Below, piece by piece: positions 36,568 to 44,756 of a stretch of 64,000 nt of DNA. Under the pieces are notes generated by a model, which saw nothing but the letters and a program-made list of their open reading frames with translations, did no database searches and was not told the DNA's origin. The DNA is from Firm-04 sp964463355 (lineage in GTDB: Bacteria > Bacillota > Clostridia > Oscillospirales > Ruminococcaceae). A program made the translations under genes and the position numbers. Every line of letters starts with the position of its first letter. The stretch's first letter is position 1. Location of the stretch: assembly GCA_964463355.1 (NCBI GenBank), contig CAYXBP010000002.1, positions 62,001 through 126,000 on the forward strand. The letters are read 5' to 3'.

Positions 36568-36724
36568 GTATTACCACAATGAGCAATCGATAAAGTGAAG
36601 GCGAAACCGCATACATGCTGTTTTCAAGAACAGGATATCAAAAGCCTTGTCAGAGAACCATCTTAGCGCATCTAGAGGAACCAGCAAAGCGAAGGCGCAT
36701 ATGTTCCTTTTCTACAATTTCCTC

Positions 36725-36753
36725 TTGACAAACTGGGGCATCTATGGTATAAT
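36725..36753 (+). promoter_or_regulatory. Consensus promoter for the YbjN-like gene
   Basis: TTGACA (36725-36730), 17-base spacer, TATAAT (36748-36753), 40 bases before the TTG start. Confidence 0.92.
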
Positions 36754-36793
36754 ATGACCATAAAAATCCATCTTTGTAAAGGAGGCGACCTCG

Positions 36794-37345
36794 TTGGAAC
36801 TGACACCGCAGCGCATGGAGCATTCACGCAAGAATTTTAATGTGCTAATCACCATGCTGGAACAAAAGCAGCTAAAATATGTCATTGAGGAGAATCGGCA
36901 GGATTTCGCCCATGTGTGCATTCGCTTTACTGGCGAGGATTTGCCCATGGATCTGCATCTGTTGTTTCGTCCAGAACGGCAGATGGTATCACTGTATTCG
37001 CCCATGCCGTTTTCTGTACCCGCAGGACGCAGCGCAGATATGGCTGTGGCGGTGGCAGCGGTAAATCACGGATTGGCAGACGGCTCTTTTGACTTTGACT
37101 ACAGCGCAGGTATCTTGCAGTTCCGCCTGACCGCCGCTTTTATAGAAACTACCCTGAGTGTCGCCTTGTTCGATTATATGATTTATGTTGCGGCAGATAC
37201 CATCGACCGCTATAACGACCGCTTTCTGGCACTAAGTGAAGGCAGCCTGGCTTTGATGGATTTCTTGCATCCAGATGCCAAACAAGGCAACCGCGTGAAA
37301 CAAAAATCTGAACAAACGGAGAAAAGCCAATGCGAAAGTATCTGA
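36794..37345 (+). CDS. YbjN domain-containing protein
   Basis: A 183-residue protein resembling the YbjN family (bacterial sensory-transduction-regulator-like, alpha/beta fold, role unclear). QDFAHVCIRFTGEDLPMDLH, VAAVNHGLADGSFDFDYSAG and the following LQFRLTAAFIETTLS fit the strand-helix pattern. The start is a TTG at 36794, 8 bases after a perfect AAAGGAGG. The last ~25 residues are polar and basic. Its 3' end overlaps the next gene by 16 bases. Confidence 0.75.
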   Translation: MELTPQRMEHSRKNFNVLITMLEQKQLKYVIEENRQDFAHVCIRFTGEDLPMDLHLLFRPERQMVSLYSPMPFSVPAGRSADMAVAVAAVNHGLADGSFDFDYSAGILQFRLTAAFIETTLSVALFDYMIYVAADTIDRYNDRFLALSEGSLALMDFLHPDAKQGNRVKQKSEQTEKSQCESI

Positions 37346-37773
37346 CCGAGTATTTAAGCCGTATTGAGGACTTGCTGAAGCGCAATGTTCCTTTGGATTA
37401 CGACGAATTGATACGCAATCATTTGCAGAAAATTGAGTTTATGCAGCATGAGCGGTTGATCCATTTTCTGGTAACGATGCTCTTTGCGCTGGGACTGTTT
37501 TTGATGATGGGAACTTTTCTTGTAGCGGAAACGGTGTTGTTGTTGCCGCTGCTCTTTTTGATTCTGATTCTGCTGATCCCGTATATTTTGCATTACTATT
37601 TTCTGGAAAATTCCGTGCAGAAAATGTACCGCATCTATGATGAGCTGAATCATCGACGCTTGGAGCGTAACCGTTTACAGCGCGAGGCCGCCGAACGTGC
37701 TGCCATCGCAGAGGCTGTGCAAGCAACAGATTCTGTGAAGCAGGACACGAAGAACGCAGCATCTGCAAAATAG
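37330..37773 (+). CDS. Small two-helix membrane protein
   Basis: A 147-residue protein with an amphipathic N-terminus, two adjacent membrane segments at about 42-62 and 66-90 (rich in Leu and Ile), and a charged helical C-terminus (HRRLERNRLQREAAERAAI) that may form a coiled coil. The termini are predicted to be cytoplasmic. No family recognised. Start ATG 37330 lies inside the end of the YbjN-like gene, with GGAG 8 bases before; the overlap implies coupling. Confidence 0.72.
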   Translation: MRKYLTEYLSRIEDLLKRNVPLDYDELIRNHLQKIEFMQHERLIHFLVTMLFALGLFLMMGTFLVAETVLLLPLLFLILILLIPYILHYYFLENSVQKMYRIYDELNHRRLERNRLQREAAERAAIAEAVQATDSVKQDTKNAASAK

Positions 37774-37820
37774 CCCCTCGTATGTATCCCCCTCTTTGAA
37801 CGGAAAGGAATGAAATTTCC

Positions 37821-38186
37821 ATGGAGTTATATCGTCCCGTGACCAATCAGGAATATAATGCTATCGCCGCAAAAGATTTTTCTGGCTTCCCGAGTCAGAA
37901 TGACAAACCTCTGCTGACACTGTTGCTTTCCTGCGAAGGTGCCCTGCAAATTGCCCGTCATCTGCATATGCCCGATGGCGACCGCGATGTCTATGTGCTG
38001 AGTATTCTGGTCGATGATGCGTATATCCGGCAGTTCCCTGTGCAAAATGCTGACGACATCCACCGCCGTGCGCTGTGGCTTGCTGCCGATGAAACTGATA
38101 TTCTCAACCAGCACCTCATTGGCAAGATTCGTGTGGTAGAGCATTTTCAGCCTGACCCTGGTGAGCGTGATACCTTTTTTGTATAA
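37821..38186 (+). CDS. Uncharacterised protein of 121 residues
   Basis: A soluble, acidic 121-residue protein that I do not recognise. It begins MELYRPVTNQEYNAIA and ends HFQPDPGERDTFFV; no metal-binding, nucleotide-binding or membrane motif is visible. AAAGGAA lies about 10 bases before the ATG and the gene sits 47 bases after the membrane protein gene. The start region (ELYRPVT..E) loosely recalls ADP-ribosyltransferase-like folds, but I would not assign that. Confidence 0.65.
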   Translation: MELYRPVTNQEYNAIAAKDFSGFPSQNDKPLLTLLLSCEGALQIARHLHMPDGDRDVYVLSILVDDAYIRQFPVQNADDIHRRALWLAADETDILNQHLIGKIRVVEHFQPDPGERDTFFV

Positions 38187-38194
38187 TGGTCGCT

Positions 38195-38224
38195 GCCGCA
38201 TGGAGCGTAACTGCTCTGTGCGGC
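38195..38224 (+). repeat. Hairpin in front of the radical-SAM gene
   Basis: GCCGCA-TG-GAGC / GCTC-TG-TGCGGC with a 6-base loop. A TATAAT at 38182-38187 just before it has only a poor -35, so the hairpin may be a 5' or intercistronic stabilising element. Confidence 0.35.
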
Positions 38225-38264
38225 GTTGGCTTGCATGAACGAATTTGAACGAAGGAGTTTTATC

Positions 38265-38873
38265 ATGGCAATGACAATTTTGTATCCGGTGGGCAAGCAG
38301 TTGTATGTGAATCTGACAAATCGCTGCCCTTGCAACTGTACTTTTTGCATCCGTCACAATGGAGATGGCGCATACGGTTCCGATAGTTTGTGGTTGGAGC
38401 ATGAGCCAACTTTCGAGGAAGTAAAAGCAGCCTTTGCAGAGTATGACCTTTCACAGTGGACAGAGCTGGTCTTTTGTGGCTATGGTGAACCAACTTCAGT
38501 GCTTGATTTGTTGCTGCAAACAGCGGCATATGCAAAATCACTGAAAAATTGCCCTCCTGTGCGTTTGAATACCAACGGACTTGCCGATTTAATCCACGGC
38601 AGAAGCACTGCCGAAGCGTTTGCAGGCAAGTTTGATGTGATTTCTATCAGCCTCAATGCCGGCACTGAGGCTGCATACATGGCGGTAACTCGTCCAAAAT
38701 GGGATAACGCTTTTGCTGCGATGCAGGCATTTGCGCGATCCGTAAAGGATTATGTGCCAACAGTAATGTTTACTGTGGTGGATGTGATCTCCAAAGAGGA
38801 AATTGCCGCCGCGCAGGCGGTTGCAGATGCCGCAGGCATTCCGCTGCGAGTGCGGGAATATATTGCAGAGTAA
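38265..38873 (+). CDS. TatD-linked-type radical SAM protein
   Basis: A 202-residue radical-SAM protein of the small type that often accompanies TatD nucleases. The cluster motif is CPCNCTFC (CxxxCxxC) near residue 20, followed by VFCGYGEPTS (the GEP AdoMet segment), RLNTNGLADLIHGR and ISISLNAGTE. The start at 38265 has GAAGGAG 8 bases before it; an in-frame ATG at 38226 has no site. No tatD gene is in the window; the gene is instead followed, after 19 bases, by a GH5-like lipoprotein. Reaction unknown. Confidence 0.88.
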   Translation: MAMTILYPVGKQLYVNLTNRCPCNCTFCIRHNGDGAYGSDSLWLEHEPTFEEVKAAFAEYDLSQWTELVFCGYGEPTSVLDLLLQTAAYAKSLKNCPPVRLNTNGLADLIHGRSTAEAFAGKFDVISISLNAGTEAAYMAVTRPKWDNAFAAMQAFARSVKDYVPTVMFTVVDVISKEEIAAAQAVADAAGIPLRVREYIAE

Positions 38874-38892
38874 CATGAAAGGGAAAACAAAT

Positions 38893-40053
38893 ATGTCTTT
38901 GAAAAATTCCATGAAACGGCTCGCAGCGGTGACACAGAGCATCGTAATGCTCTGTGCTGCAACCGCCTGTACCGATCTCTCTTCCGATGTATCCTCTGAT
39001 CATCTATCCGTTAGTGCCCCATCTGATCTGGTCGTATCCGATGGCACTGCAAGAGTCTATATCGAAAACGGCGTGTTCAAGGTCAATGGTGAGGATATCT
39101 GGTTCAGTGGCACCAATACCCCATGGGATAACTGGGACGACTTCGGCAGAGATTTTGACGCTTCTTTCTGGGACAGCCACTTTGCCGATCTCCATGCATC
39201 AGGTATCAATTCTTCCCGTGTGTGGATTCTGTGCAGTGGTGACTATGGTATCCAGTTTGATGCCAATAATCATGTCACAGGCATGACCGAGCAGTTTTGG
39301 GCAGATGTTGATGCACTGATGGCGATTGCTGCAAAGCATAGGATCTATATTATGGCGACTATGATGTCTTTTGATTGCTGCAAAGAAGGCAACAAAAACC
39401 ATAAACGATTCCGCCATATCATTAACGATGAGCCTGCCCTGCAAAGCTATATCGACAACTATATCGTCCCATTTGTTAAACGATACGATAGCAACGATTA
39501 TCTGTACAGCATTGATATCTGCAACGAGCCAGATTGGATCAACGAAAATGAGGAGTGCGGTAAGATTGATGTGCAGCCGCTGGTGAATTTCTATGCAAAA
39601 GTGTCCGCTGCAATCCACCAGAACAGTGATATTTTAGTGACCACGGGCATTGCTATGGTACGCAATAATTCCGATAAGCACAAGCTGAATTGGGTGGGCG
39701 ATGCCGCCATGAAGCAGTACGGCGGCGATGATGCTTGCATGGACTTTTACTCCGTGCATTTTTACGATTGGATGCTGCCATGGTACGGCAATCCTTTTGT
39801 GATGACCCCAGAGCAGTATGGGTTGGATATCTCTAAGCCCAATGTGATGGGTGAATGTTCTGCCCTTGGTTCACAGGTGGAAAACATGGATTTATGTCAA
39901 GCGGCGCAATCGCTGTATGATAACGGTTGGGACGGCGTGTTTCCTTGGACATCCAATGGCTCCGATGCCAATGGCGGTTTCGATGAGGTCAGTGCTTATG
40001 GCAAGCAGATGCTCACAAAGATCCCCGAATTGATTTTCCCTATGGATCACTGA
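38893..40053 (+). CDS. GH5-like glycoside hydrolase lipoprotein (mannanase type)
   Basis: A 386-residue secreted protein with a short lipoprotein-like signal peptide (SIVMLCAATAC, Cys26). Residues ~50-380 look like a GH5-type (beta/alpha)8 barrel: FKVNGEDIWFSGTNTPWDNW, SRVWILCSGD, the acid/base Glu212 in CNEPDW, and the nucleophile candidate Glu321 in NVMGECSALG, plus VFPWTSNGSDANGG. This is the pattern of endo-beta-mannanases and related enzymes; the exact substrate is uncertain. No dockerin or carbohydrate-binding module is attached. ATG 38893 has AAAGGG at 9 bases; ATG 38875 is an alternative. Confidence 0.83.
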   Translation: MSLKNSMKRLAAVTQSIVMLCAATACTDLSSDVSSDHLSVSAPSDLVVSDGTARVYIENGVFKVNGEDIWFSGTNTPWDNWDDFGRDFDASFWDSHFADLHASGINSSRVWILCSGDYGIQFDANNHVTGMTEQFWADVDALMAIAAKHRIYIMATMMSFDCCKEGNKNHKRFRHIINDEPALQSYIDNYIVPFVKRYDSNDYLYSIDICNEPDWINENEECGKIDVQPLVNFYAKVSAAIHQNSDILVTTGIAMVRNNSDKHKLNWVGDAAMKQYGGDDACMDFYSVHFYDWMLPWYGNPFVMTPEQYGLDISKPNVMGECSALGSQVENMDLCQAAQSLYDNGWDGVFPWTSNGSDANGGFDEVSAYGKQMLTKIPELIFPMDH

Positions 40054-40193
40054 AGCACTGTTTCTTTCCCTCGCAAGCCTTTTCAAAAATCTTGCAGATA
40101 GCAGAACGGCTCAGTTATCTTTTCACAAAAACAACGTATGAATGACGATAAAACGGCAATACTGGTAGCATCTTGTATTTACGGAGGGATTCC

Positions 40194-40805
40194 ATGAATT
40201 TTCAAAGTTCGCAAACCTGCCAGAATTTGCTACGCGCTTTTGCTGGAGAAAGTCAAGCACGCAACCGCTACACCATTGCTGCAAAAGCTGCCAAAAAACA
40301 GCAATACCCCGTGCTGGAACAGGTCTTTCTGTTCACTGCCCAGCAGGAGCTGACCCACGCCTCTCTATTCTACGAATGTCTGCAAAAACAGGGCGTGACA
40401 AATGTAGATATGACTGCTGGTTATCCGATTGACCCCATTGGCGATGTTGCAGCTCTTCTGGAAGCTGCACAGCGCAACGAATTGGAGGAATTTGACCCCA
40501 TATACCCCGATTTTGGACGAATTGCAGCATCAGAAGGCTTTGAACGTGAAGCGTTTCTGTTCCGCAGCATTGCTGAAATTGAACGCACACATGCCGAACG
40601 ATTTGCCATGTTTGCTCGTCTGATGCGGGAAAACCGTCTGTTTAGCGATGAAACCGAACAACCCTGGTTGTGCCTGCATTGTGGAAATATTCATTACGGC
40701 AGCAGTGCGCCCATGCGCTGTCCCGTCTGCGGTGATGAACAGGGTTACTTTATCCGACAGAATTGCGCCCCCTACTCTTGCGGAGGTGGCGTATGCAAGC
40801 AATGA
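40194..40805 (+). CDS. Rubrerythrin
   Basis: A 203-residue rubrerythrin, a peroxide-reducing enzyme of anaerobes. The diiron four-helix part has FAGESQARNRYT, FTAQQELTHASLFYECL and RSIAEIERTHAERF with the Glu and His ligands; the C-terminal rubredoxin-like part has CLHCG and CPVCG for a single iron. The ATG at 40194 has GGAGGGA upstream. The stop TGA overlaps an ATG of the enolase frame, so the two are coupled. No clear promoter was found in the 140 bases upstream. Confidence 0.95.
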   Translation: MNFQSSQTCQNLLRAFAGESQARNRYTIAAKAAKKQQYPVLEQVFLFTAQQELTHASLFYECLQKQGVTNVDMTAGYPIDPIGDVAALLEAAQRNELEEFDPIYPDFGRIAASEGFEREAFLFRSIAEIERTHAERFAMFARLMRENRLFSDETEQPWLCLHCGNIHYGSSAPMRCPVCGDEQGYFIRQNCAPYSCGGGVCKQ

Positions 40806-42055
40806 AAATTGCCGCTGTACACGGCTATGAGATCCTGGATTCGCGTGGCAACCCCACTGTACGCGCTGAGGTCATCTGTGAGGGCGGTGCTATGGGTGTT
40901 GCTGCTGCCCCTTCTGGCGCATCCACAGGACAGTTTGAAGCGGTAGAACTGCGCGACAATATCTCCCACCGATATCAGGGACTGGGCGTTCGGCGCGCAA
41001 TCAAGGGTATCCACGAGGTAATCGCGCCAAATCTCCACGGCATTTCGGCTGCCGACCAAAGCCGCATTGACCATATTCTTTGTGAACTTGACGGCACAGA
41101 GCAAAAATCCTCGCTGGGTGCCAACGCAATCCTTGCAGTATCTCTTGCCGCCGCCAAAGCCGCTGCTCAACAGCTGCATCAGCCGTTGTATCGATATCTG
41201 GGCGGTCTGCGCAGCAATCGTCTGCCTGCCCCGATGATGAACATCCTTAACGGTGGTGCGCACGCTGGGAACAATATTGATATCCAGGAATTTATGATCC
41301 AGCCTGTGGGGGCACGTTGCTTTGCCGATGGACTGCGCATGGGTGTGGAAATCTATCACGCGCTCGGCAAATTGCTCAAATCAAAGGGACTTTCCACGGC
41401 AGTGGGCGATGAGGGCGGATTTGCCCCCGATCTTCCATCCGATGCCGATGCCATTGCGTGCATTATAGAAGCGATCAATACAGCGGGATATTCCACCGAT
41501 GAAGTGAAAATCGCATTGGACGCTGCTTCCTCGGAATGGTATCGTAACGGCGTTTATCATCTGCCAAAACGCGGCAAAGATTACACTACGGAACAGCGCA
41601 TCGCTTATTGGCAGGAACTATGCGAGAAATACCCCATCACATCGCTGGAAGACCCGTTGGCAGAGGAAGATTGGTGCGGCTGGCAGCAGATCACCGAAAC
41701 GCTAGGGAAAAAGGTGCAGCTGGTAGGCGATGATCTTTTTGTAACCAATACGAATCGCCTGAAAAAAGGCATTTCCCTGAAAGCGGGCAATGCAATTCTG
41801 GTGAAGCCAAACCAGATCGGCACATTGACTGAAACTATCGCTGCGATAGATATGGCGCAAAATGCAGGATTTCGCAGTATTATATCTCACCGTTCGGGCG
41901 AAACCGAGGATACAACCATTGCTGATCTTGCAGTCGCATTCGGCGTGGGGCAGATTAAAACCGGCGCACCCTGCCGCAGTGATCGTACCGCGAAGTATAA
42001 TCGGCTGTTACGCATTGAAGCAGCATTGGGGAAATCTGTCACCTATGGCATATAA
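40793..42055 (+). CDS. eno: Enolase
   Basis: A 420-residue phosphopyruvate hydratase of glycolysis. Seen: EILDSRGNPTVRAEV, GASTGQFEAVELRD, MNILNGGAHAGNNIDIQEFM, VGDEGGFAP, VGDDLFVTN with a metal ligand, LVKPNQIGTLTET with the catalytic Lys, and SHRSGETEDTTIADLAVA. The ATG at 40793 is chosen because GGAGG lies 6 bases before it; ATG 40802 overlaps the rubrerythrin stop and is possible. It is slightly shorter than most enolases (about 430 residues). Confidence 0.97.
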   Translation: MQAMKIAAVHGYEILDSRGNPTVRAEVICEGGAMGVAAAPSGASTGQFEAVELRDNISHRYQGLGVRRAIKGIHEVIAPNLHGISAADQSRIDHILCELDGTEQKSSLGANAILAVSLAAAKAAAQQLHQPLYRYLGGLRSNRLPAPMMNILNGGAHAGNNIDIQEFMIQPVGARCFADGLRMGVEIYHALGKLLKSKGLSTAVGDEGGFAPDLPSDADAIACIIEAINTAGYSTDEVKIALDAASSEWYRNGVYHLPKRGKDYTTEQRIAYWQELCEKYPITSLEDPLAEEDWCGWQQITETLGKKVQLVGDDLFVTNTNRLKKGISLKAGNAILVKPNQIGTLTETIAAIDMAQNAGFRSIISHRSGETEDTTIADLAVAFGVGQIKTGAPCRSDRTAKYNRLLRIEAALGKSVTYGI

Positions 42056-42084
42056 TAACCCTGTGCAAGGCAAACGGCTATCAC

Positions 42085-42116
42085 AAAGGGCACTCCACAA
42101 CGGAGTGCCCTTTTTT
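42085..42116. terminator. Terminator between eno and glgA
   Basis: AAAGGGCACTCC / GGAGTGCCCTTT stem with a 5-base loop ends in TTTTTT on the + strand, 29 bases past the eno stop; it may also serve the converging glgA. Confidence 0.9.
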
Positions 42117-42146
42117 GGTATATACATCAACGCGGATTGTATCAAA

Positions 42147-43580
42147 TCAATGATTCCAGCTTTCCAGCTCGCGGTAAAGCCCCAGATACAGCTCTGCGGA
42201 ATTCGCCCAACTGAAGTCTTGGCTCATGGCATTCATCATGATCTGCTTCCACCGCACAGGATCATAATAGGCATCTTTGGCGCGGCACACAGCCCCCAAC
42301 ATATCGTGCGCATTATAGGTTTTGAAGGTAAAGCCCGTACCATTTTCGCCGCCAGCATCGCGAACAGAATCGCGCAGACCGCCTGTTTCGCGAACGATGG
42401 GCATCGTGCCATATCGCATAGCATACATCTGTGCCAATCCGCATGGCTCGCTTTGAGAGGGCATCAAGAACATATCGCAGCCAGCATAGATCTTGCGCGC
42501 CAGCGATGGAATAAAGCCCAATGTTACGCTGACCTGCTCTGGATACCGCCATGCCATTTCGCGGAAAAAGTCCTCATAAATTCGCTCGCCGCTGCCAAGA
42601 ATAGCAAACCGGATCCCCTGATGGAGCATTTCTTCAAATACATAGCGAATCAGATCAATGCCCTTATGGGCGACAAATCTTGTGCAAATGCCCACCAATG
42701 GTGCATCGCTTTCGGGCAGCCCGATCTCCGCAAGCAGTGCCTTTTTACAGGCTTTTTTGCCCGTCAGATTCTTCAGGCTGTAGTTGCTGTAGGGCGGCAT
42801 CAGCGTAACATCTGTGGCAGGGTCATAGCTTTCCACATCAATACCGTTTAGGAAGCCAGTGAGCTTATACTGCTTTTCGGTGAGGATGCGATCCAGGCCA
42901 TGGCTATACCACGGGTCAAGAATCTCCCACGCATAACTGGGGCTAACTGTAGTGATCTTATCGGCAGTTTCAATAGCACCCTTCATCATGTTAACGTTGC
43001 CGTCGTACTCCAGCAAATTTGCATGATACATAGGGATGCCCATCAGCTCGTTGATCACTTCCATGCCATACTTACCCTGATAGCCGATGTTGTGAATGGT
43101 AAACACGGTACGGATATTATCATAGCCCTCCTGGTACATATAAAAGATCTTATAGTACACGGGCACCAGTGCCGTCTGCCAATCGTTACAATGCAGAATA
43201 GTCGGCTTAAAATCGATCACGCGCAGCATCTCCAGAATGGCGCGGCTAAAGAACACGAAACGCTCGCAATCATCATAAAAGCCGTAGATGCCATCACGCT
43301 TAAAATAATATTCGTTATCAATGAAGTAATAGGTTACACCCTCATACACGGCGGTAAAAATGCCACAATACTGCTTGCGCCAAGCCACATCCACGGTTAT
43401 GGACGCAAGGAAGGTCATCCCCTGTCGAAGCTCATCGCTGATTGCCTGATAGAGCGGAACCACCACGCGGCAATCGTGCCCCTTCGCGTTCAGTGCCAGT
43501 GGCAACGCACCTGCCACATCCGCCAACCCGCCTGATGCCACATAGGGTCTTGCTTCACTCGATGCATATAAAATGTTCAC
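42147..43580 (-). CDS. glgA: Glycogen synthase
   Basis: A 477-residue GT5 ADP-glucose-dependent glycogen synthase. N-terminal ILYASSEARPYVASGGLADV contains the donor-binding K/R-x-G-G-L-like loop (ASGGL here), with VFTIHNIGYQGKYGM in the middle and LMPSQSEPCGLAQMYAMRYG near residue 380 with the catalytic Glu. The start is a GTG at 43580, 8 bases after AAAGGAG; a GTG at 43589 touches the ribosome-binding site. Last gene of the glgB-C-D-A operon, 33 bases after glgD. Confidence 0.95.
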   Translation of the reverse strand: MNILYASSEARPYVASGGLADVAGALPLALNAKGHDCRVVVPLYQAISDELRQGMTFLASITVDVAWRKQYCGIFTAVYEGVTYYFIDNEYYFKRDGIYGFYDDCERFVFFSRAILEMLRVIDFKPTILHCNDWQTALVPVYYKIFYMYQEGYDNIRTVFTIHNIGYQGKYGMEVINELMGIPMYHANLLEYDGNVNMMKGAIETADKITTVSPSYAWEILDPWYSHGLDRILTEKQYKLTGFLNGIDVESYDPATDVTLMPPYSNYSLKNLTGKKACKKALLAEIGLPESDAPLVGICTRFVAHKGIDLIRYVFEEMLHQGIRFAILGSGERIYEDFFREMAWRYPEQVSVTLGFIPSLARKIYAGCDMFLMPSQSEPCGLAQMYAMRYGTMPIVRETGGLRDSVRDAGGENGTGFTFKTYNAHDMLGAVCRAKDAYYDPVRWKQIMMNAMSQDFSWANSAELYLGLYRELESWNH

Positions 43581-43613
43581 AAATTGCACTCCTTTCCATG
43601 AAAATCCGTATCG

Positions 43614-44741
43614 TCAAATCTGTGCGCCCTTGCCGATGTACAGCGGATAGCCCTTAGAGCCAGTCAACTGCCGTTCATCTGCGATGCGTACATTCTTATC
43701 GGTAATGACACTGCGAATGGCGCAGCGCGCACCGATGATAGTATCCTGAGTAATAATGCTATCGCGCACAACAGTACCTTTGCCGATGCGCACGCCGCGG
43801 AACAGCACGCAATTTTCCACTTTTCCCTCAATCACGCAGCCGTCCGCAATCAGCGAATTCTTAATATGCGATTCCAATCCGAAGCGCACGGGGGCGTTAT
43901 CCTTGGTTTTGGTGTAGATGGGCTTATCCTTGGTAAAGAGTGCTTCGCGATTTTTGCTATCCAACAATGCAAGATTCGCCTCAAAATAGCTGGGCAGGGA
44001 ATCAATCTTTGCGAAGTAGCCCGTATGCTCGTAGGCAAAGATGCGGTAGCTTGCGTTTCGATCCTGCAAAATATCCCTGCGGAGGCTATAACGGTTTCTG
44101 CTCATGGATTCTTTCACGATCCTGCGCAGGAACTCCTTGCTCATGACATACATATTCAAACCGAGGTTGCACGCACCTGTCATAGGTGGATCCACCATCA
44201 CATCGTTTACAAATCCATCGTCATCCACGCCGAAAATGGTGGCTGAAGTTTCAGTAGACTGATCATAGAAGCCCTTGGCATAGATCGCAGTAATATCTGC
44301 GCCGCTGCGGATATGCGCCGCCACGACAGGACGATAATCAATGGTAGTGACGATATCGCAATCGGAGAGAACAACGTAGTCAGCGGAGGAATGCTCCACA
44401 AAGCTCCAAACATTGCCCAGCGCATCCAGTTTGCCGCTATAAACGGTGGAACTGGTATGGCTATAGGGCGGCAGCAAATGCAAGCCGCCATTCTTGCGTG
44501 CAAGATCCCACTCTCTGCCAGAGCCGAGGTGATCAAGCAACGAACCGTAGTTGCGCTTGGTAATCACGCCTACCTGCGAGATGCCCGAGTTGACAAAGTT
44601 GGAAAGAGGAAAGTCGATCAGGCGATATCTGCCGCCAAACAGCACCGAGCCCATAGTGCGCTGCTTGGTCAGGTCGGAAATTGCGGTATCATGAACACTG
44701 GCAAAGACCAGCCCCAGTACATTTTGATTGGTTCTTATCAT
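43614..44741 (-). CDS. glgD: Glucose-1-phosphate adenylyltransferase subunit GlgD
   Basis: A 375-residue GlgC paralogue typical of Firmicutes, a non-catalytic or regulatory partner that stimulates GlgC. SVLFGGRYRLIDFPLSNFVNSGI keeps the nucleotidyltransferase framework but the canonical GGxGxRL loop is replaced by VFASVHDTAI, which explains the lack of catalysis. The C-terminal part is a left-handed beta-helix (IEGKVENCVLFRGVRIGKGT). GGGAGG lies before the ATG. It lies 15 bases after glgC. Confidence 0.94.
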   Translation of the reverse strand: MIRTNQNVLGLVFASVHDTAISDLTKQRTMGSVLFGGRYRLIDFPLSNFVNSGISQVGVITKRNYGSLLDHLGSGREWDLARKNGGLHLLPPYSHTSSTVYSGKLDALGNVWSFVEHSSADYVVLSDCDIVTTIDYRPVVAAHIRSGADITAIYAKGFYDQSTETSATIFGVDDDGFVNDVMVDPPMTGACNLGLNMYVMSKEFLRRIVKESMSRNRYSLRRDILQDRNASYRIFAYEHTGYFAKIDSLPSYFEANLALLDSKNREALFTKDKPIYTKTKDNAPVRFGLESHIKNSLIADGCVIEGKVENCVLFRGVRIGKGTVVRDSIITQDTIIGARCAIRSVITDKNVRIADERQLTGSKGYPLYIGKGAQI

Positions 44742-44756
44742 AGTGGTACGCCTCCC

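Larger units (their letters stand above)
36485..36793. other. Divergent intergenic region between pheS and the YbjN-like gene
   Basis: This 309-base gap holds one perfect promoter on each strand (36539-36567 minus, 36725-36753 plus). The pheS leader is only about 47 bases, too short for a T-box, and no T-box core was seen. Between the promoters (36568-36724) I see no gene and no strong repeat. Confidence 0.6.

Noticed and set aside
36485..36793. Possible T-box riboswitch upstream of pheS
   Set aside because: The promoter lies only about 55 bases from the start codon, leaving no room for a T-box, and no T-box core sequence was seen.
41862..42851. 329-codon + strand frame across the end of eno and glgA
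   Set aside because: It crosses the eno-glgA terminator and is antisense to glgA.
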